Program-made: the position numbers and the translations under genes
Part shown: one piece after another, positions 24,421 to 33,019 of the stretch
Position numbering within the stretch: the first letter of the stretch is position 1
Layout of the letters: each line of letters opens with the position of its first letter
Notes under the pieces: model-generated
Told to the model about the DNA's origin: nothing
The model's input: the letters and a program-made list of their open reading frames with translations, nothing else
Database searches by the model: none
Assembly (NCBI RefSeq): GCF_009846885.1
Contig: NZ_WUWM01000001.1
Location: forward strand, 1 to 64,000
Direction of reading: 5' to 3'
Source of the DNA: Paenibacillus puerhi
GTDB lineage: Bacteria; Bacillota; Bacilli; Paenibacillales; NBRC-103111
Length of the DNA stretch: 64,000 nt

Positions 24421-26400
24421 GTGATTCCCGTTTTGCAAGACAGCTTCAATCAGTTTTCGATCGGACCGTTTCCCTACGATCCCAAGCATTCTGCGATCGG
24501 AGAGTACCACTATTATCCATCGGAAGGGAACAGCGGCGGCTGGTACGATCCGGTCGTTTATTACGGCTGGCTCGGTCCGACCTGGATCGTAACGGAGGAC
24601 GAGGGTGTCAAGTATATGGAACAGACAAGGCCTCAGGCGGCGATTAGCAGCCACTGGCCCTTGCTGGTGAAGGGAGACGGCCGCTGGCGCGATTATAAGC
24701 TGGAGGTCACCGTCCGTCCGCTCTCGACCGCTTCGCATACGGGCATTCTGTTCCGCTACCAGCATGCCAGGCGCTATTACTTCGTCGGCTTCTCGGACGG
24801 GCGGCTGGCGCTGCTGAAGCGCGACCAGCAGCAGATCACCGAGCTGGCGTCCGTTCCGTTCGCGGCCGACTGCGATACGCGTTACCGGCTGCAGGCGGAC
24901 TGCTCCGGCTCCAGTCTGTCCGTCTCCGTGGACGGCATCCCGCTGCTTTCGGCCCAAGATGACAGCTACGCCTTCGGGCGGGTTGGGCTGTCGTCGCGGA
25001 TGCCCGCCCAGTACAGCGACGTGCTGGTGACGATGACGGATCGCCAGCACGAGGCCTGGACGGAGCTGCATACGGCGGATGACCGTGAGCTCGCCGAGCT
25101 CCGCAGCCGGTATCCGCAGCCCCGGCTGTGGAAGACGATCGACTTTAAGCATTTCGGCACAGCTCGCCAGATCCGCTTCGGTCATCTGACCGGCGGCAGC
25201 GAGCTGCAACTGGTGCTTGCCCAGCACCAGAAGCGGGGCCATAAGGATGCTTACGCGCATATCTCCTGCCTCACGGCAATTACGCTGGAGGGAGAGGTGC
25301 TGTGGCAGCTCGGCGAGCCGAGTACGCTTACCGACCATGCGCTGCTGTCGGCGGATCTGCCTTTCCAGGTATGCGATATCGACGGAGACGGATTCGATGA
25401 GGTGATCGTGGCGCGCAACTTCCGGCTGATGATTCTGGACGGACGTACCGGCGAGGTCAAGCGCTCCATCCCGACGCCGCTTTCCTCGGCATCCGGCGGC
25501 GAGCTGTTCAGCGTGCCCCATCACGTCTACGCGTTCGACCGGATCAATGTCGATGCGATCCGCATCGCCAATTTCTCCGGCAATCCCACTCCGACCGATA
25601 TCGTGATCAAGGACCGGTATAGCCGCCTCTGGGTATACGACAGCGAGCTGACGCTGCTATGGTCGTTCCACGAGGGCATCACCGGACATTTCCCTTATAC
25701 CGCCGACATCGATGGCGATGGCCGGGACGAGATGTTCGTAGGCTATCATCTGGTCGATCATGACGGCAAGCTGTTGTTTTCGCTGCCGGTGGAGACCGAT
25801 CATACGGATGAGATTCTGATCGGGCATTGGCATCCGACGAACGAGGAGCCGCTGATCGCGATAGCTTCGGGAGAGGAAGGCTTTATGATCGCCGATCTGC
25901 AGGGACAGATTGTCCATAAGCATATGATCGGACACGCCCAGCGGGTGAGCGTCGGCAATTACCGTCCCGAGCTGCCGGGGCTGGAGCTGTGCGTCAGTAC
26001 GTTCTGGGGCGAGCAGGGTATCGTTTATTTCTTCGATGGGGAGGGGAGGCTCATCCATCAATTCGAGCCTGCCTGCAACGGCAATCTGCTGACGCCGGTC
26101 AACTGGACGGGGGACGGACAGGATCTTGTCCTGCTTAACGGGAATACGCAGTACGGAGGACTTATCGACGGCCATGGCCGCCGTGTCGTGCTCTTTCCGG
26201 ACGATGGGCATCCCGATCTGTGCGCAGAGGTGCTGGACCTGACCGGCGACGGCCGGGACGAGCTCCTGTTGTGGGATGCGCAGCGCATGTATATATACAC
26301 ACAGGACCGCCCAGCAGCGGCCGAAACGGTCGTCGTGCCGGAGAAGTACGCCCTGTGCAACGCCTCGAATTACCGCGGGGAGTTCCACTATCCGCGGTAA
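24421..26400 (+). CDS. FG-GAP/VCBS-type beta-propeller protein with N-terminal jelly-roll-like domain
   Basis: A 659-residue protein. Residues ~1-215 resemble a concanavalin-like or 3-keto-disaccharide-hydrolase-like beta-sandwich (DYKLEVTVRP, GILFRYQHARRYYFVGFSDG). Residues ~240-640 carry FG-GAP-like repeats with calcium-loop motifs (DIDGDGFDEVIVA near 320, DIDGDGRDEMFVG near 430, DLTGDGRDELLLW near 605). There is no signal peptide, which is odd because such propellers usually work outside the cell. GTG start with AAGGGGG upstream. It directly follows the binding protein gene, so a role in handling the imported sugar is likely but unproved. A rhamnogalacturonan-lyase-like origin is possible. 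Confidence 0.65.
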   Translation: MIPVLQDSFNQFSIGPFPYDPKHSAIGEYHYYPSEGNSGGWYDPVVYYGWLGPTWIVTEDEGVKYMEQTRPQAAISSHWPLLVKGDGRWRDYKLEVTVRPLSTASHTGILFRYQHARRYYFVGFSDGRLALLKRDQQQITELASVPFAADCDTRYRLQADCSGSSLSVSVDGIPLLSAQDDSYAFGRVGLSSRMPAQYSDVLVTMTDRQHEAWTELHTADDRELAELRSRYPQPRLWKTIDFKHFGTARQIRFGHLTGGSELQLVLAQHQKRGHKDAYAHISCLTAITLEGEVLWQLGEPSTLTDHALLSADLPFQVCDIDGDGFDEVIVARNFRLMILDGRTGEVKRSIPTPLSSASGGELFSVPHHVYAFDRINVDAIRIANFSGNPTPTDIVIKDRYSRLWVYDSELTLLWSFHEGITGHFPYTADIDGDGRDEMFVGYHLVDHDGKLLFSLPVETDHTDEILIGHWHPTNEEPLIAIASGEEGFMIADLQGQIVHKHMIGHAQRVSVGNYRPELPGLELCVSTFWGEQGIVYFFDGEGRLIHQFEPACNGNLLTPVNWTGDGQDLVLLNGNTQYGGLIDGHGRRVVLFPDDGHPDLCAEVLDLTGDGRDELLLWDAQRMYIYTQDRPAAAETVVVPEKYALCNASNYRGEFHYPR

Positions 26401-26419
26401 TAGACGGGTAGAGAATGAG

Positions 26420-26470
26420 AAGGGGCTGGCCGCTCTAGCAGGTTTATCTGCTTGAGCGGCCAGCCCCTTT
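26420..26470. terminator. Strong bidirectional terminator
   Basis: Sixteen bases beginning AAGGGGCTGG (26420-26435) are matched by their complement at 26454-26469, with an inner AGCAG/CTGCT pair. It separates the convergent FG-GAP and aminotransferase genes. Confidence 0.9.
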
Positions 26471-26478
26471 ATGTGGTT

Positions 26479-27786
26479 TTATTTCGCAGCGACGCTCTGC
26501 AGATCAAGCACGCCTTGGTAGATGATATCGAACAGCTCGTCGATATTCGCTTCCTCAATGCAGGAGAACGCGACGCGCAGATCGGTATCGCCGAGGGCGA
26601 TCGTGCCGACGCCATACTTGTCGAGCAGATGAGTGCGCAGCGCTTCGGCTGTGACGGTGTTCAGCTTCAGGCACATGAAGTACCCGGAGTTGAACGGATA
26701 ATATTCCCAGACATCGCCGTACTTGCCGCTGTCCAGCAGCTCCTTGACGCGGTTGGCGCGGCCTTTCATGATCTCGAACTTCTCTTGCTTCTGCGCCTTG
26801 AAATCGGGCGATTGGAGCGCATGCAGGACGAAGGTTTGCGACGGATGCGGACCGCTGGAGATCGTGGCGCGGATGATGCCCATCGTCTTCTGCTCCAGCG
26901 CAGCGAGCATCGCCTCGCTCTGTCCGGCATACGTGATGAAGCCGACGCGGAATCCCCAGACGTACTCTTCCTTCGTGGCTCCGTCGATCTTGACGGATAG
27001 GATGCGCGAATTCAGCCCGGCCAGATGGCCTGCGAGCGATTCCTGCAGCGAGTTCTCGAAGAACAGTCCGAAGTAGGCGTCATCGGTGACCGCTACGACA
27101 TTGATGCCGGCTTCGGCCGCTTCGCGGATCGCACCGACGATGGCGGCGCCTTCGGCGGCATCCGGCGTGTAGCCGGTCGGGTTATTCGGGAAGTTGAGCA
27201 CCACGATCGCCTTGCCCTTGTCTTTCTGGGCAAGCAGAGCATCGCGGAGGCCTTGTGCGTTGAAGCGGCGCTCTGCGTTATACAGCGGGTAATAGACAAG
27301 CTCGGCTCCGCGGCGGATGCCGAAGGTCAGCTCGTAATTCTCCCAGTTTTTATCCGGGATAATGACGGCGTCGCCGGGGCCTGCGTACAGATCGGCCACG
27401 ATGCTGAGCCCGTGAGTCAGGGCGTTCGTTACGATCGGATTGCCGAGGCCTTTCCCTTGGAGGGAAGGGTTCTCCTCCAGCATTTTCGCACGCCAGGCGG
27501 CGCGAAGCTCGGGCTTCCCGGCTGGCGGAGCATATTCATAAATGTCCTTCGGTTGGTAGGCGGACAAAGTATCTTGAATTACCTTCAGGTGCATCGGCTG
27601 CCCGTTCTCCAGCGCGGTGCCGATGGTGGCATTGAACTTCTTGGCTTTGACTTTCGCTTCGGCGGATTGGCTCAGGATCCCTTCCTTCGGGAAGTAAATC
27701 AGGCGTCCGAGCTCTGAAAGCATCTCATAAACATGAGGATTTTCCTGGGCGATCGTCTCGTTCAGTTTCTGAGCAAGAGGGTTCAT
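26479..27786 (-). CDS. Pyridoxal-phosphate aminotransferase, class I/II
   Basis: About 435 residues from the ATG at 27786, selected because GGAAGGA lies nine bases upstream (an ATG at 27795 would abut it). The fold-type I landmarks are present: VLNFPNNPTGYTPDA, the cofactor Asp in AVTDDAYFGLF and the Schiff-base Lys in SVKIDGATKEEY. The amino-acid substrate cannot be told; the tyrosine/aspartate class is likeliest. It is a single-gene unit with its own terminator. Confidence 0.88.
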   Translation of the reverse strand: MNPLAQKLNETIAQENPHVYEMLSELGRLIYFPKEGILSQSAEAKVKAKKFNATIGTALENGQPMHLKVIQDTLSAYQPKDIYEYAPPAGKPELRAAWRAKMLEENPSLQGKGLGNPIVTNALTHGLSIVADLYAGPGDAVIIPDKNWENYELTFGIRRGAELVYYPLYNAERRFNAQGLRDALLAQKDKGKAIVVLNFPNNPTGYTPDAAEGAAIVGAIREAAEAGINVVAVTDDAYFGLFFENSLQESLAGHLAGLNSRILSVKIDGATKEEYVWGFRVGFITYAGQSEAMLAALEQKTMGIIRATISSGPHPSQTFVLHALQSPDFKAQKQEKFEIMKGRANRVKELLDSGKYGDVWEYYPFNSGYFMCLKLNTVTAEALRTHLLDKYGVGTIALGDTDLRVAFSCIEEANIDELFDIIYQGVLDLQSVAAK

Positions 27787-27937
27787 GTATTTCATTCCTT
27801 CCAACTGGTCGTTACTTGCCTATATCAGCCCATATTATATCATTTTAAAGCAGGAGCGTCACGGTGGTTTTTCGGGTCCTGCCGATGGAGCTGGGGACGA
27901 GCGAGGGAAGGGGCCGCCCGATCTGGATTTTTCTAAC

Positions 27938-28028
27938 TTGGCACAATGGAGGCAACTGTGATACGATAGGAGTACATCCGAAGCTTGTTCGGCAGGTGCC
28001 TTAGACGTTGTTATTGAAACGTTTAAAC
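27938..28028 (+). promoter_or_regulatory. kduI promoter with a LacI-type operator
   Basis: TTGGCA (27938-27943) and TACGAT (27962-27967) are 18 bp apart. About 45 bp downstream TTGAAAC-GTTTAAA (28014-28027) is a near-perfect palindrome centred on CG, the form of LacI/GalR-family operators such as KdgR. The rest of the 358-bp gap between the aminotransferase start and kduI shows nothing else. Confidence 0.5.
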
Positions 28029-28144
28029 TAACCGGGGTCCATCGCTCTGGCTGCTTGGCATGTAAGAGCAGGAGGACCCGCCGCTGGCTTCCTACAGCTT
28101 TACTCACTATTCCAACGCTTTTATCCTAAGGAGGACGAACGTTC

Positions 28145-28978
28145 ATGGAAATCCGTTACGCTACAAACCCGACTGAAACGAAGAACTACGATACCGAGCG
28201 CCTGCGCCAGGAGTTCCTGATCCAGCAGCTGTTCGTACCGGGCGAGCTGAAGCTTGTATACAGCCACGTAGACCGTTTTATTACGGGCGGCGCCGTACCG
28301 ACCGGTGCAGCGATCAAGCTGGAAGCGCCTAAGCATGATATGGGCGCCGATTATTTCCTGGAGCGCCGCGAGATCGGCATCATCAACATCGGGGCGGCTG
28401 GTGTCGTCACGGTCGACGGTACCGACTATACGCTGGAGAGCAAGGATTGCCTCTATGTAGGTCTCGGCAATCAGGACGTTCAGTTCAAGAGCGCAGACGC
28501 ATCCAACCCGGCCCGCTTCTACCTGAGCTCTACGCCGGCACATAAGAACTATCCGACGGTAAAGGTCGCGATCAGCGAAGCCGAGCCGGCGCACCTGGGT
28601 TCGATCACGAACTCCAACGAGCGTACGATCTACAAGTACATCCACCTGAACGGCGTGCAAAGCTGTCAGCTCGTTATGGGCATGACGCTGCTGAAGCCGG
28701 GCAACATGTGGAATACGATGCCTTGCCACACGCATAACCGCCGCTCCGAAGTTTACTTGTACTTCGATATGCCGGAAGACGGCGTGGTGTTCCATATGAT
28801 GGGCGAGCCTACCGAAACTCGTCATCTGGTCGTCCGCAACGAGCAGGCCATCATCAGCCCGAGCTGGTCGATTCACAGCGGCGTGGGCACGAGCAACTAC
28901 ACGTTCATCTGGGCGATGGCCGGCGAGAACCAAGAGTTCTCCGATATGGACCATGTCGCGATGACGGATATCAAGTAA
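28145..28978 (+). CDS. kduI: 5-dehydro-4-deoxy-D-glucuronate isomerase
   Basis: Cytosolic zinc cupin isomerase that converts 5-keto-4-deoxyuronate to 2,5-diketo-3-deoxygluconate (DKII) in the breakdown of pectin and other uronic-acid polymers. The 277 residues span the normal length. The zinc motif HTHNRRSE (H-x-H-x4-E) and the downstream SWSIHSGVGT with the fourth ligand are intact. AAGGAGG precedes the ATG. It is a single-gene unit here, without kduD next to it. Together with the BNR-type exported protein at 37465 it points to use of unsaturated uronides released by a lyase. Confidence 0.96.
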   Translation: MEIRYATNPTETKNYDTERLRQEFLIQQLFVPGELKLVYSHVDRFITGGAVPTGAAIKLEAPKHDMGADYFLERREIGIINIGAAGVVTVDGTDYTLESKDCLYVGLGNQDVQFKSADASNPARFYLSSTPAHKNYPTVKVAISEAEPAHLGSITNSNERTIYKYIHLNGVQSCQLVMGMTLLKPGNMWNTMPCHTHNRRSEVYLYFDMPEDGVVFHMMGEPTETRHLVVRNEQAIISPSWSIHSGVGTSNYTFIWAMAGENQEFSDMDHVAMTDIK

Positions 28979-28991
28979 TTCCTGCAAAGCC

Positions 28992-29040
28992 AAAACCATC
29001 CTTCCCGCTTCGTATTTGCGAGCGGAAGGATGGTTTTTTT
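28992..29040 (+). terminator. Rho-independent terminator after kduI
   Basis: AAAACCATCCTTCC (28992-29005) pairs with GGAAGGATGGTTTT, extended inwards by CGCT/AGCG, and is followed by a T run. Confidence 0.92.
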
Positions 29041-29058
29041 TGGCGCTAAAGACCTCAG

Positions 29059-29109
29059 AGCCGCATGCTTTCCTGCTCTCGGGCATGCAAGGGACTTCCT
29101 CATGCGGCT
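29059..29109. repeat. 9-bp inverted repeat flanking 33 bp
   Basis: AGCCGCATG (29059-29067) and CATGCGGCT (29101-29109) are perfect complements. It lies between the kduI terminator and the MITE-like element; no function is evident. Confidence 0.5.
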
Positions 29110-29127
29110 AGTTCTAACAGCCTGCCT

Positions 29128-29411
29128 GAGGCTGTCGATTCATTGTGGACGGCAGCGCAGTTAAGTAAAGGCTGATCGTAACGGACACCACAGTCGCTAT
29201 TTCACAAAAATGGGGCCTGTTCAAATTGTAACGGACACAGACAACCTTACTTACGTCAAAACCGCATAGAATGGGCGCAAATGCACCAAATAGCGTCATC
29301 TGAGTCCGTTAGATTTTCAATATCGCGAAAACGCTGCAAATAGAGACTCTGAGGTCCGTTAGCGAAAGCAGAACGTTTCAACTCAGTTACTCACAATGAA
29401 TCGACAGCCTC
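29128..29411. mobile_element. MITE-like element with 20-bp perfect terminal inverted repeats
   Basis: GAGGCTGTCGATTCATTGTG at 29128-29147 recurs exactly in reverse complement at 29392-29411. The 284-bp interior has no ORF. It carries four copies of a TAACGGAC-core repeat, two forward (29177 and 29229 regions) and two reversed (about 29300 and 29360), so the element can fold into a long imperfect hairpin. The GAGGCTGTC ends look like those of some insertion sequences. No clear target duplication is visible. It occupies the gap between kduI and glsA. Confidence 0.65.
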
Positions 29412-29421
29412 TGCCCATCCT

Positions 29422-30366
29422 CTAAAAAATACTCCAATCGCAAGCTGCCGACATCGTCTGCAGCAGATGCACCCCGGCAACGCTGTTGCCCTTGTCATTC
29501 AGCGCAGGTCCTACGACGCCGATGCCGTAGCGTCCGGGCACGAGAGCGAGAATACCGCCGGCGACCCCGCTTTTGGCCGGAAGGCCGACCTTGATAGCGA
29601 ATTCGCCGGAGGCGTTGTACATGCCGCAGGAGATCATGAAGCTTTTGGCGATCTGCACATAGCGCCTGGGAACCAGCTCCCGGCCGGTGTCCGGGTCCTT
29701 CCCGTTCAGGGCCAGCACCAGCGCCAGCCGGGCAATATGTCGGCAGGTTCCCTCGATCGAGCAGTGCCGGAAGTACACGTCCAGCACCTCCTCCACCTCT
29801 TCCTCCAAGACCCGATTATCTTTAAGGAAATAAGCCAAGGACCGGTTCCGATGTGCAGTGGCCGCCTCGGACGCTCGTACCTGCTCGTTATAGCCAAGAT
29901 TCAGATCTCCGGTGAGCTCGCGGAAGAAAGCGAGAATCCGTTCGCTTTTCTCCGCAGGCGTACGACCGCGGATCAGCGAGGAAATGGCGATCGCTCCCGC
30001 ATTGATCAGCGGATTGAACGGTATGCCGGGCTCGACAAGCTCCAGCTTCAGCATGGAGTTGAAGTCATCGCCGGTCGGCTCCATGCCGACCTTGCGGAAC
30101 ACGCCCTCTTCGCCCTGATCCATCAGCGCGAGCAGCAGCGTGAACACCTTGGAGATGCTCTGCAGGGTGAAGGGAAGCCCGCTGTCGCCGAAGGCGAGCT
30201 CCCGGCCGTCTGCCGCCGCTATCGTGATGCCGAGCGCATCGGCGGGAGCATGGGCCAGCTCCGGGATGTAGCTGGCCGGAGAGCCGTGTGCCGCCTCGCG
30301 GCGGCTGTCCTCCAGCCAGGCGGGAAGACGCTGGGACAGCAAGTCCCATTCGTTGGTTGTCAACAT
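29422..30366 (-). CDS. glsA: Glutaminase
   Basis: Hydrolyses L-glutamine to glutamate and ammonia. The 314-residue protein has the serine-dependent beta-lactamase-like fold: the catalytic SxxK motif is SISK at residues 70-73, followed by NPLINAGAIA, FRHCSIEGTC and the C-terminal PAKSGVAGGI that closes the active site, all as in GlsA/YbgJ. AGGAGG lies 11 bases before the ATG. It is transcribed toward the MITE-like element and divergently from the binding protein operon. Confidence 0.95.
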   Translation of the reverse strand: MLTTNEWDLLSQRLPAWLEDSRREAAHGSPASYIPELAHAPADALGITIAAADGRELAFGDSGLPFTLQSISKVFTLLLALMDQGEEGVFRKVGMEPTGDDFNSMLKLELVEPGIPFNPLINAGAIAISSLIRGRTPAEKSERILAFFRELTGDLNLGYNEQVRASEAATAHRNRSLAYFLKDNRVLEEEVEEVLDVYFRHCSIEGTCRHIARLALVLALNGKDPDTGRELVPRRYVQIAKSFMISCGMYNASGEFAIKVGLPAKSGVAGGILALVPGRYGIGVVGPALNDKGNSVAGVHLLQTMSAACDWSIF

Positions 30367-30542
30367 CGGATAGATGGCCTCCTTGAGGGTGTGGAGCGGA
30401 GCGGGGGGATCGCGTACGCATCCAATTTTTGTAGTCCGACTTGATCTCGAAGAAAGACTTCGCTGGTGGAATTATTTTAGCATACCCCGAGCAGCCTCGT
30501 ATTGCCAAGAGCTTTGCACAGCTTCGAAGAGCTCCAAAGAAG

Positions 30543-30635
30543 AAATCGTTCTATCGGGGCCGTCTCAACCTCACAACATCGTTCCATCCACTAGAAGAAA
30601 TCGTTCATTACCGGGCCGGGAGACAGGTGTTATAT
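30543..30635 (+). promoter_or_regulatory. Promoter with three phased AAATCGTTC sites ahead of the binding protein operon
   Basis: Three similar 11-mers lie in direct orientation: AAATCGTTCTA (30543-30553), ACATCGTTCCA (30576-30586) and AAATCGTTCAT (30598-30608). Their starts are 33 and 22 bp apart, three and two helix turns. A -10-like TATATT follows about 24 bases after the last TTC, so the third site takes the place of a -35 element. This is the layout expected for an AraC-type activator with paired half-sites. The rest of the 317-bp gap to glsA shows nothing else. Confidence 0.6.
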
Positions 30636-30683
30636 TGAAATGGCAAGCGAAAGCCAAGTACAGCTAACGGAGGGGACTCTAGC

Positions 30684-32018
30684 ATGATAAAGAAAAAGAC
30701 GATGACGGTATTGACCGCAATCGCCGTGTGTGCAACAGCTGCAGGCTGCTCGACCGGAACGGCGACGAATGAAGGGACGGCAAGTCCGGCAGGCGGCTCG
30801 GCCCCTGCACCGGCAGCCAAGCCGGGCGAGAAGATTACGCTGACGATGTGGGGAGGAGTGCCGGCCGAGTCGGGGCCGCAGGCTGTTGTGGATGCCTGGA
30901 ATGCCAAGAATCCGGATGTTCAGGTGAAATATGAGCGCTTCGTCAACGACGATGCCGGCAACATGAAGCTGGACACGGCGCTTGCGACCCAGCAGGACGT
31001 GGACCTGTTCGTCAATTACTCCCAGACGCAGCTCCAGCGCCGGATCGATGCCGGGTTCGCGCTTGATCTGAGCACCTTCAAGGATTACAACATCGATGAG
31101 AAGATCAGCGGCGGCACGGAATGGAAGATCAATGACAAATACTATGCGATGCCCACGAGCAAAAGCCAGTTCTTCGTCTGGTTCAACAAGGATGTGCTCG
31201 ACCAGGCGGGCCTAAAGGTGCCGGAAGCCTGGACCTGGCAGGAGATGAAAACGTACGCGGAAAAGCTGAAGAGCGATAACCGCTACGGGCTCGTTCAGCA
31301 TCTGGAGCCTTTCCCGGACCCGCTGGATTCCGTATCGACCAAGTTCGGCTACACCAAGGCGGACGGCACCTCCAATCTGGATCATGCGCTGTACGGCCAG
31401 TGGATGGAAACGCTGAAGGCTATGATGCAGGACGGCCGGACGACGGTTCCTTACGCCGAGCAGGTGACCTCCAAGATGCCGGTAGACACGGTGTTCCTGA
31501 AGGGCGAAGCCGCCATGCTGAATGCCGGGACCTGGATATTCCGCAGCTCGAACAACATGAAGGACAATCCGAGAACGTTCAAGATCGCCTTCGCCCCCGT
31601 GCCTAGGCTTGCTGAGCAGGCGGGCGATTTCATTACCCGCGGCGGCACGGGCGACGCTATATCGGTCAATGCCAAGTCCAAGCACAGGGAAGCGGCCTGG
31701 AACTTCCTGAAGTGGTACGCGGACGGCGGCATGCTGCCGATGGTGCCGGGCGGCAGATTCCCGGCCTCCAAGGCGGTCAATGCGGATGAAACATTGAAGC
31801 TGCTGCTGGGGGAAAACGCCGCGACCTACGATCAGGAGTCGCTCAAGAAGGTGCTGTTCAACGACTCGGTCAAGTATACCCGATCGCTGCCGAAGCAGGT
31901 GCTCGATCTGCGGCAGGAGGAGTACGAGAATTTCTTCACCGGCAAGAAGGATGTCAAGGCTGCGCTGGAGTCGATGGCGAAGCGCCACAACGACTATTTG
32001 AAGCAAAATAAAAAATAA
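30684..32018 (+). CDS. Sugar ABC transporter substrate-binding lipoprotein
   Basis: A 444-residue family 1 extracellular binding protein. The signal peptide ends in ATAAGC, with the lipobox Cys near residue 23, followed by a Ser/Thr/Ala/Pro-rich linker. The mature part begins KITLTMWGGVPAE and includes AMPTSKSQFFVWFNKDVL and the INTRGGTGD-like FITRGGTGDAIS region typical of oligosaccharide receptors. AACGGAGG precedes the ATG. It heads an operon with two permeases. The ligand is unknown; neighbouring kduI suggests a uronic-acid-containing oligosaccharide. Confidence 0.92.
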   Translation: MIKKKTMTVLTAIAVCATAAGCSTGTATNEGTASPAGGSAPAPAAKPGEKITLTMWGGVPAESGPQAVVDAWNAKNPDVQVKYERFVNDDAGNMKLDTALATQQDVDLFVNYSQTQLQRRIDAGFALDLSTFKDYNIDEKISGGTEWKINDKYYAMPTSKSQFFVWFNKDVLDQAGLKVPEAWTWQEMKTYAEKLKSDNRYGLVQHLEPFPDPLDSVSTKFGYTKADGTSNLDHALYGQWMETLKAMMQDGRTTVPYAEQVTSKMPVDTVFLKGEAAMLNAGTWIFRSSNNMKDNPRTFKIAFAPVPRLAEQAGDFITRGGTGDAISVNAKSKHREAAWNFLKWYADGGMLPMVPGGRFPASKAVNADETLKLLLGENAATYDQESLKKVLFNDSVKYTRSLPKQVLDLRQEEYENFFTGKKDVKAALESMAKRHNDYLKQNKK

Positions 32019-32027
32019 CCGGTAGCA

Positions 32028-32097
32028 GGGAGAGCTTCGTCGGGGTAGGCAGGAATGGCCGCCCATATCCAGACGACCGGCTCTCCCGGACCACCGG
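32028..32097 (+). other. Long-range stem in the binding protein-permease gap
   Basis: GGGAGAGC (32028-32035) pairs with GCTCTCCC (32090-32097), with CGTC/GACG stacked inside. Such intercistronic stems commonly protect the binding protein message so that more receptor than permease is made. There is no T run, so a full terminator is unlikely. Confidence 0.5.
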
Positions 32098-32118
32098 TCC
32101 GGATTGGAGCGGACGTGC

Positions 32119-32988
32119 ATGCGCAGAAGGCAGCTATGGATCGGATATGCGTTTATTATGCCGAATCTGATCGGCGTGCTCCTGTTTTTCATCATCCCGG
32201 CGTTATTCTCCGCGGTTCTGATGTTTACCGATTGGCAGTTCACAAGTCCTACCTTTCACTTCGTAGGCTTCGATAATATCAAGCGGCTTTTTAGCGACGA
32301 GCTGTTCTATGTGTCGCTCCAAAACACGGTGCTGTTCCTGGCTAGCGTCCCGGTCTCCGTAGCGCTGGCGTTCATCGTCGCGGTTATTCTGAACCGTTCG
32401 GTTTATGTGAAGACGCTGCTCCGCGCGCTTTATTTCATGCCTTACATTACAAGCGGCGTGGCCGTTGCCTTCGTCTGGATGCTGCTGTTCCAGCCTAAGC
32501 TCGGACCGATCAACAGCCTGCTCATGAACCTTGGCATCGCACATCCCCCGGGCTGGCTGACCTCTCCGGATTCTGTCATGATGGCTATCGATATCATCTG
32601 GATCTGGTTTATGCTCGGCTATAATATGATCATCTATCTTGCGGCTTTACAGGAAATATCGCCGGAGCTGCTGGAAGCGGCCAAGATGGACGGCGCTTCG
32701 GTCAGGCAGACGGTGCTGCGCATCATGCTCCCGCTTGTCAGCCCGACCACGTTCATGCTGGTCGTGACCGGACTGATTATGACGATCAAGACGTTCGGCA
32801 TGATCGAGGCGCTGACGCAGGGCGGTCCCGGCAGCAGCTCGCTTATTCTGTCGCTGTATGTGTACAAGACGGCATTCCGCTATTACGAGATGGGCTACGC
32901 TTCCACTGTATCCTGGGCTTTGTTCGCTGTCATTCTGATCATTACGGGCCTCCAGTGGATCGGACAGAAGAAATGGGTGCACTATTAA
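32119..32988 (+). CDS. Sugar ABC transporter permease (MsmF/UgpA-type)
   Basis: A permease of 289 residues from ATG 32119 (GGAG lies nine bases upstream; TTG 32104 is the longer option). Six helices; the EAA loop reads LEAAKMDGASVRQTVLRIMLP. It starts RRRQLWIGYAFIMPNLIGVLLFF, as MsmF-like permeases do. Works with the next gene as a heterodimer, powered by an ATPase encoded elsewhere. Confidence 0.92.
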   Translation: MRRRQLWIGYAFIMPNLIGVLLFFIIPALFSAVLMFTDWQFTSPTFHFVGFDNIKRLFSDELFYVSLQNTVLFLASVPVSVALAFIVAVILNRSVYVKTLLRALYFMPYITSGVAVAFVWMLLFQPKLGPINSLLMNLGIAHPPGWLTSPDSVMMAIDIIWIWFMLGYNMIIYLAALQEISPELLEAAKMDGASVRQTVLRIMLPLVSPTTFMLVVTGLIMTIKTFGMIEALTQGGPGSSSLILSLYVYKTAFRYYEMGYASTVSWALFAVILIITGLQWIGQKKWVHY

Positions 32989-33019
32989 TGGCTAATACAA
33001 CCAAAGGAGGAAGCCAGCC

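Noticed and set aside
24397..25524. 375-codon open frame on the minus strand
   Set aside because: Antisense shadow of the FG-GAP gene, whose sense frame has a start, domains, and calcium-loop motifs.
29128..29411. Complete insertion sequence
   Set aside because: No open frame for a transposase exists between the inverted repeats; only a non-autonomous element is supported.
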